64,000 nt of DNA. Source: Kapaibacterium sp044224925. GTDB taxonomy: Bacteria > Bacteroidota > Ignavibacteria > Kapaibacteriales > Kapaibacteriaceae. Location of the stretch: assembly GCA_044224925.1 (NCBI GenBank), contig JBGAJM010000007.1, positions 1 to 64,000 of the forward strand. The letters are read 5' to 3'. Under the pieces are notes generated by a model. It was not told the DNA's origin. It searched no databases and worked only from the letters and a program-made list of their open reading frames with translations. The position numbers and the translations under genes were made by a program. Position 1 is the stretch's first letter, and each line of letters starts with the position of its first letter. Shown here piece by piece: positions 61,872 through 64,000 of this stretch.

Positions 61872-62547
61872 TCTCTGAATCCCCCTCTTTTCGAATAGGT
61901 ACTGGTGCGTTGATGTTATCTAGACGCTCGTCGTTCCGGGCAGTCTTAAACAGCGTCTCAAATATGTCCTCAAGTTTGTCCAGAGCACTCCTTGAAAAGA
62001 GGCCAGCGATCCCTGCAAGGAGATAGATCTGATACGGATTTGACCCGTCATAAGTCACACCTTCTGTGGGCATTCCACCATGCAGAGCACACGTGAGGAT
62101 AAGCCCGAGCGTGGCGCCGGTTGGCATTCGTAAGACATACCACATGATCCAGCTTGTCTTGAAAGTACGATTTCCAACGAATCCACTCAATGAAATGAAG
62201 ACATGCAAGGCTGCTCCTAGTGCACCTGAAATCAGCGACAATAGAATTACTCGCACATCCGCGGTCATGGGGGCTGAGAGGCAAACCGGGCACATCCATA
62301 ACTCCGTCCCACCGGTCCAGCGTCTTTGTACAATCGTAGTATCGCGATTCAGCCGGCCAACCGATTCGCGCCAAACTGTGGTTGAGTCCAAAGGAGGTTT
62401 GTCTGCAAGATCTGTTGCGATTCTCATGGTCACAGTCGATGTTTCAACTGTCGGCCAGATCATTATGGTGTTCAGAACACACCACAATGCACCCATGGTC
62501 ACTATTAGCATTGTTCCCCATGCAGAGAGTCTTTCAACGAGAGTCAC
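61852..62547 (-). CDS. Four-helix membrane protein coupled to FRG gene
   Basis: 231 residues from a GTG at 62547, chosen because AGGAAAGGG lies six bases upstream; a TTG at 62595 is the alternative. Hydrophobic segments: WGTMLIVTMGALWCVLNTIMI, VILLSLISGALGAALHVFISL, GATLGLILTCALHG and IYLLAGIAGLFS. Two Cys (CPVC) lie in the extracytoplasmic loop. Charged cytoplasmic tail. Not recognised. Because it overlaps the FRG gene, the two products may form one complex. Confidence 0.65.
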   Translation of the reverse strand: MTLVERLSAWGTMLIVTMGALWCVLNTIMIWPTVETSTVTMRIATDLADKPPLDSTTVWRESVGRLNRDTTIVQRRWTGGTELWMCPVCLSAPMTADVRVILLSLISGALGAALHVFISLSGFVGNRTFKTSWIMWYVLRMPTGATLGLILTCALHGGMPTEGVTYDGSNPYQIYLLAGIAGLFSRSALDKLEDIFETLFKTARNDERLDNINAPVPIRKEGDSENEVRNN

Positions 62548-62581
62548 ACGTCGCCCTTTCCTGTATGATTTCTTCGACCGT

Positions 62582-62767
62582 TTATGCAACGACAACTACG
62601 TTGTGTGTGTGTGTGATGATTACGGTTACTCCTGCTGGATGATCATAGATATCCATCTGTACCAGATCATTATCCACTCTCGTGATAGTCGCATAGACAG
62701 CAACATCGCCAAGCAATACTCGAATCCGTGCATTCTCATGCATGAGATTCCTCAAAAATTCCACCAT
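62582..62767 (-). CDS. Small protein, possibly LSm/SH3-like barrel
   Basis: 61 residues with GGAGG just before the ATG. A short N-terminal helix (VEFLRNLMHENARI) is followed by five predicted beta strands (RVLLGDVAVYATITRVDNDLVQMDIYD...VTVIITHTHNVVVVA). This resembles an Sm-like or SH3-like barrel, but that is only a pattern impression. It sits between the anchored protein gene (28 bases) and the membrane protein gene (34 bases), so an operon is likely. Confidence 0.6.
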   Translation of the reverse strand: MVEFLRNLMHENARIRVLLGDVAVYATITRVDNDLVQMDIYDHPAGVTVIITHTHNVVVVA

Positions 62768-62794
62768 TGCGCCTCCGGTATACGCGACCTCCGA

Positions 62795-63430
62795 CTACTT
62801 CGACGTGTCAGGAAGCGCTCTACGATACAGTTCTCGAAGATAGATAGAGTCTTTTCGTGAGACAGTGATTGCTTCGATGTACTCGCGATCTGCGTTCTTA
62901 AGTTCAATTGTAAGCAAGTCCTTCATTTGACTCATTAGTGCCTGCAAGAGAGGGTCGCCCTCACTCATACCGTTGCAACGTGCTTCGCATATCCTATAGC
63001 CCATCTCTCGAACCAGCTGAAGAGTCTGTGATCTCTTCGCCAGATCAACGATCGACCGCGTTACCGTCAACTTTGCGCTTGCAGACATCGTTGAACTGTC
63101 AAGGCCTTGAGACGCGAGACTCAAGTCATACGCTTTATTGAATGCGACATCCGGAGAGGGCTCCGTACACGTACACGGGCGATACAACTCGCGGGACTGC
63201 GTGTCTTGAACACGATCATCTGGAAGAAAGGAGATAACATGTCGTCGATCTGCTGGTGTTTCTTTTATCGCGAGAGTTTGCTCTCGTCGAAATGATCCAC
63301 ATGCCGTGATAGAGATGACCATCCAAGAGAGTATGACACAACCCGCTACAAACGATACCACTTCCTCTGGCATCTCTAGTACCAAGTTGTTGACCTTTTC
63401 ACGATTTGGGTCACTATCTGCAATCATCAC
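62795..63430 (-). CDS. Hypothetical membrane-anchored protein
   Basis: 211 residues. One N-terminal hydrophobic segment (VVSFVAGCVILSWMVISITACG), then a soluble extracytoplasmic part with TVTRSIVDLAKRSQTLQLVREMGYRICEARCNGMSEG. No family recognised. It is the first of four adjacent genes ending with the FRG protein. Confidence 0.6.
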   Translation of the reverse strand: MMIADSDPNREKVNNLVLEMPEEVVSFVAGCVILSWMVISITACGSFRREQTLAIKETPADRRHVISFLPDDRVQDTQSRELYRPCTCTEPSPDVAFNKAYDLSLASQGLDSSTMSASAKLTVTRSIVDLAKRSQTLQLVREMGYRICEARCNGMSEGDPLLQALMSQMKDLLTIELKNADREYIEAITVSRKDSIYLRELYRRALPDTSK

Positions 63431-63767
63431 GCATTTTTTCTCGTCAGTCTATTGTGACAGCACCTTCCGTGCTTAGTCGTTATGGTTGGACCAGTCCCCA
63501 ATCCATTCGTTACCGACGAGACTTGCACACACAAGTAGGGGTCGCTACGCTGCCCACCAACGTGTCTACATCCGGAAGTTGCCATACTCCGAGCACCAGC
63601 CTCGACCTCATGGGACCATTGCGGATGCCCCTTTTGAGGTTGACACGCCAACCAGAACGCATCCGCCGGCCACAGTCCGTGTCTCAGCTGTCCTCACCTC
63701 AGCTGCCCTCACTAAAGTATGGGTGGCCTCCATGCGAATCATGCCGACTATCCGGTATTTGGTCGAT
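63431..63767. other. Gene-free stretch
   Basis: No convincing gene on either strand in about 340 bases; open frames here have implausible composition. It should hold the promoter of the four-gene FRG cluster. Only a short CTCACCTCAGCTGCCCTCA-type near-repeat was noticed at about 63690. Confidence 0.45.
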
Positions 63768-64000
63768 CTAGCGCTGTTCGGGCGGTGTGGCATCGGAGCA
63801 CAATCCGATACGGTACCCATAGGCCATCAACTGCATCACGTTGTGGACGTCGAGCTTCTCCATGATGTTCTTTCGATGCTGTTCGATAGTATGTCGACTC
63901 CGGAACAGTTTCTCGGCGATCTCATTCGTTGACAAGTGCTCACAAACGATGCAACGGAGAACATTGAGCTCCGAATCCGTTAGTGGCGTCGTCACCGTCA
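63768..64000 (-). CDS. LuxR-type HTH domain, C-terminal part
   Basis: At least 75 residues: LTDSELNVLRCIVCEHLSTNEIAEKLFRSRHTIEQHRKNIMEKLDV is a LuxR/NarL-type DNA-binding domain. The frame is open to the right edge of the window, so this is most likely the end of a NarL-family response regulator whose receiver domain lies outside; a GTG at 63995 could alternatively start a stand-alone regulator. Confidence 0.8.
   Translation of the reverse strand, partial: TVTTPLTDSELNVLRCIVCEHLSTNEIAEKLFRSRHTIEQHRKNIMEKLDVHNVMQLMAYGYRIGLCSDATPPEQR

Noticed and set aside
63406..63771. Plus-strand frame of 121 residues near the right end
   Set aside because: Low-complexity Ser/Arg/Pro composition, no ribosome site, and it partly overlaps the well-supported LuxR-type gene.

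Overview
The window comes from a Bacteroidota-type bacterium of moderately high GC, most like the Kapabacteria/Ignavibacteria (Chlorobi) side of the phylum. Three things suggest this: about ten secreted proteins end in a type IX (Por) secretion C-terminal sorting domain; several genes carry the Bacteroidota -7 promoter element TAnnTTTG; and many genes have closely spaced or overlapping starts. No rRNA operon, CRISPR array or complete insertion sequence was recognised.

Layout. 1-6.1 kb: secreted and outer-membrane proteins and a TetR-like gene that seems to lack its recognition helix. 6.1-9.9 kb: housekeeping (RlmI-type rRNA methyltransferase, TPR protein, bacilliredoxin, YgjP-type metallopeptidase). 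9.97-14.9 kb: ECF sigma factor, an anti-sigma/repeat/beta-barrel fusion, a lipoprotein and a large type IX substrate. 14.9-22.7 kb: M1 aminopeptidase, ABC-2 permease, citrate synthase, tRNA-Val, membrane pyrophosphatase, tRNA-Lys, several separated by clear terminators. 22.8-28.1 kb: lipoproteins, a DUF6055-like secreted protein and a serine beta-lactamase-like protein. 28.5-32.1 kb: AT-richer island of small unknown genes with a tandem duplication. 32.3-45.5 kb: CreD, a ThuA/sugar-dehydrogenase fusion, a metallo-beta-lactamase/polysaccharide deacetylase fusion, a BNR lipoprotein and two tandem purple-acid-phosphatase-like enzymes. 46.9-52.5 kb: SPFH protein, then a copper cluster (HMA-AraC regulator, P1B ATPase, cupredoxin, outer-membrane protein) and a 51-residue membrane protein. 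52.6-59.1 kb: the wreck of one TPR-cyclase, a BNR protein and two intact TPR-cyclases. 59.2-64 kb: UPF0149-like gene, a PRiA4_ORF3 gene broken by an in-frame TGA, and a four-gene cluster with an FRG protein, ending in a LuxR-type HTH cut by the window edge.

The most unusual feature is a composite short-repeat family between 42 and 57.4 kb. It has three modules: 7-base AGTGACR arrays, GGGACACTTCGT 12-mers, and an ATTCTGTATTCTTG-like module. It occurs between genes, often starting exactly at a stop codon. It also occurs inside the catalytic domain of both cyclases as in-frame translated insertions. A related GGGACAC vocabulary makes up the repeat domain of the anti-sigma fusion near 11 kb, read from the other strand. 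This looks like a nucleotide-level repeat that invades reading frames.
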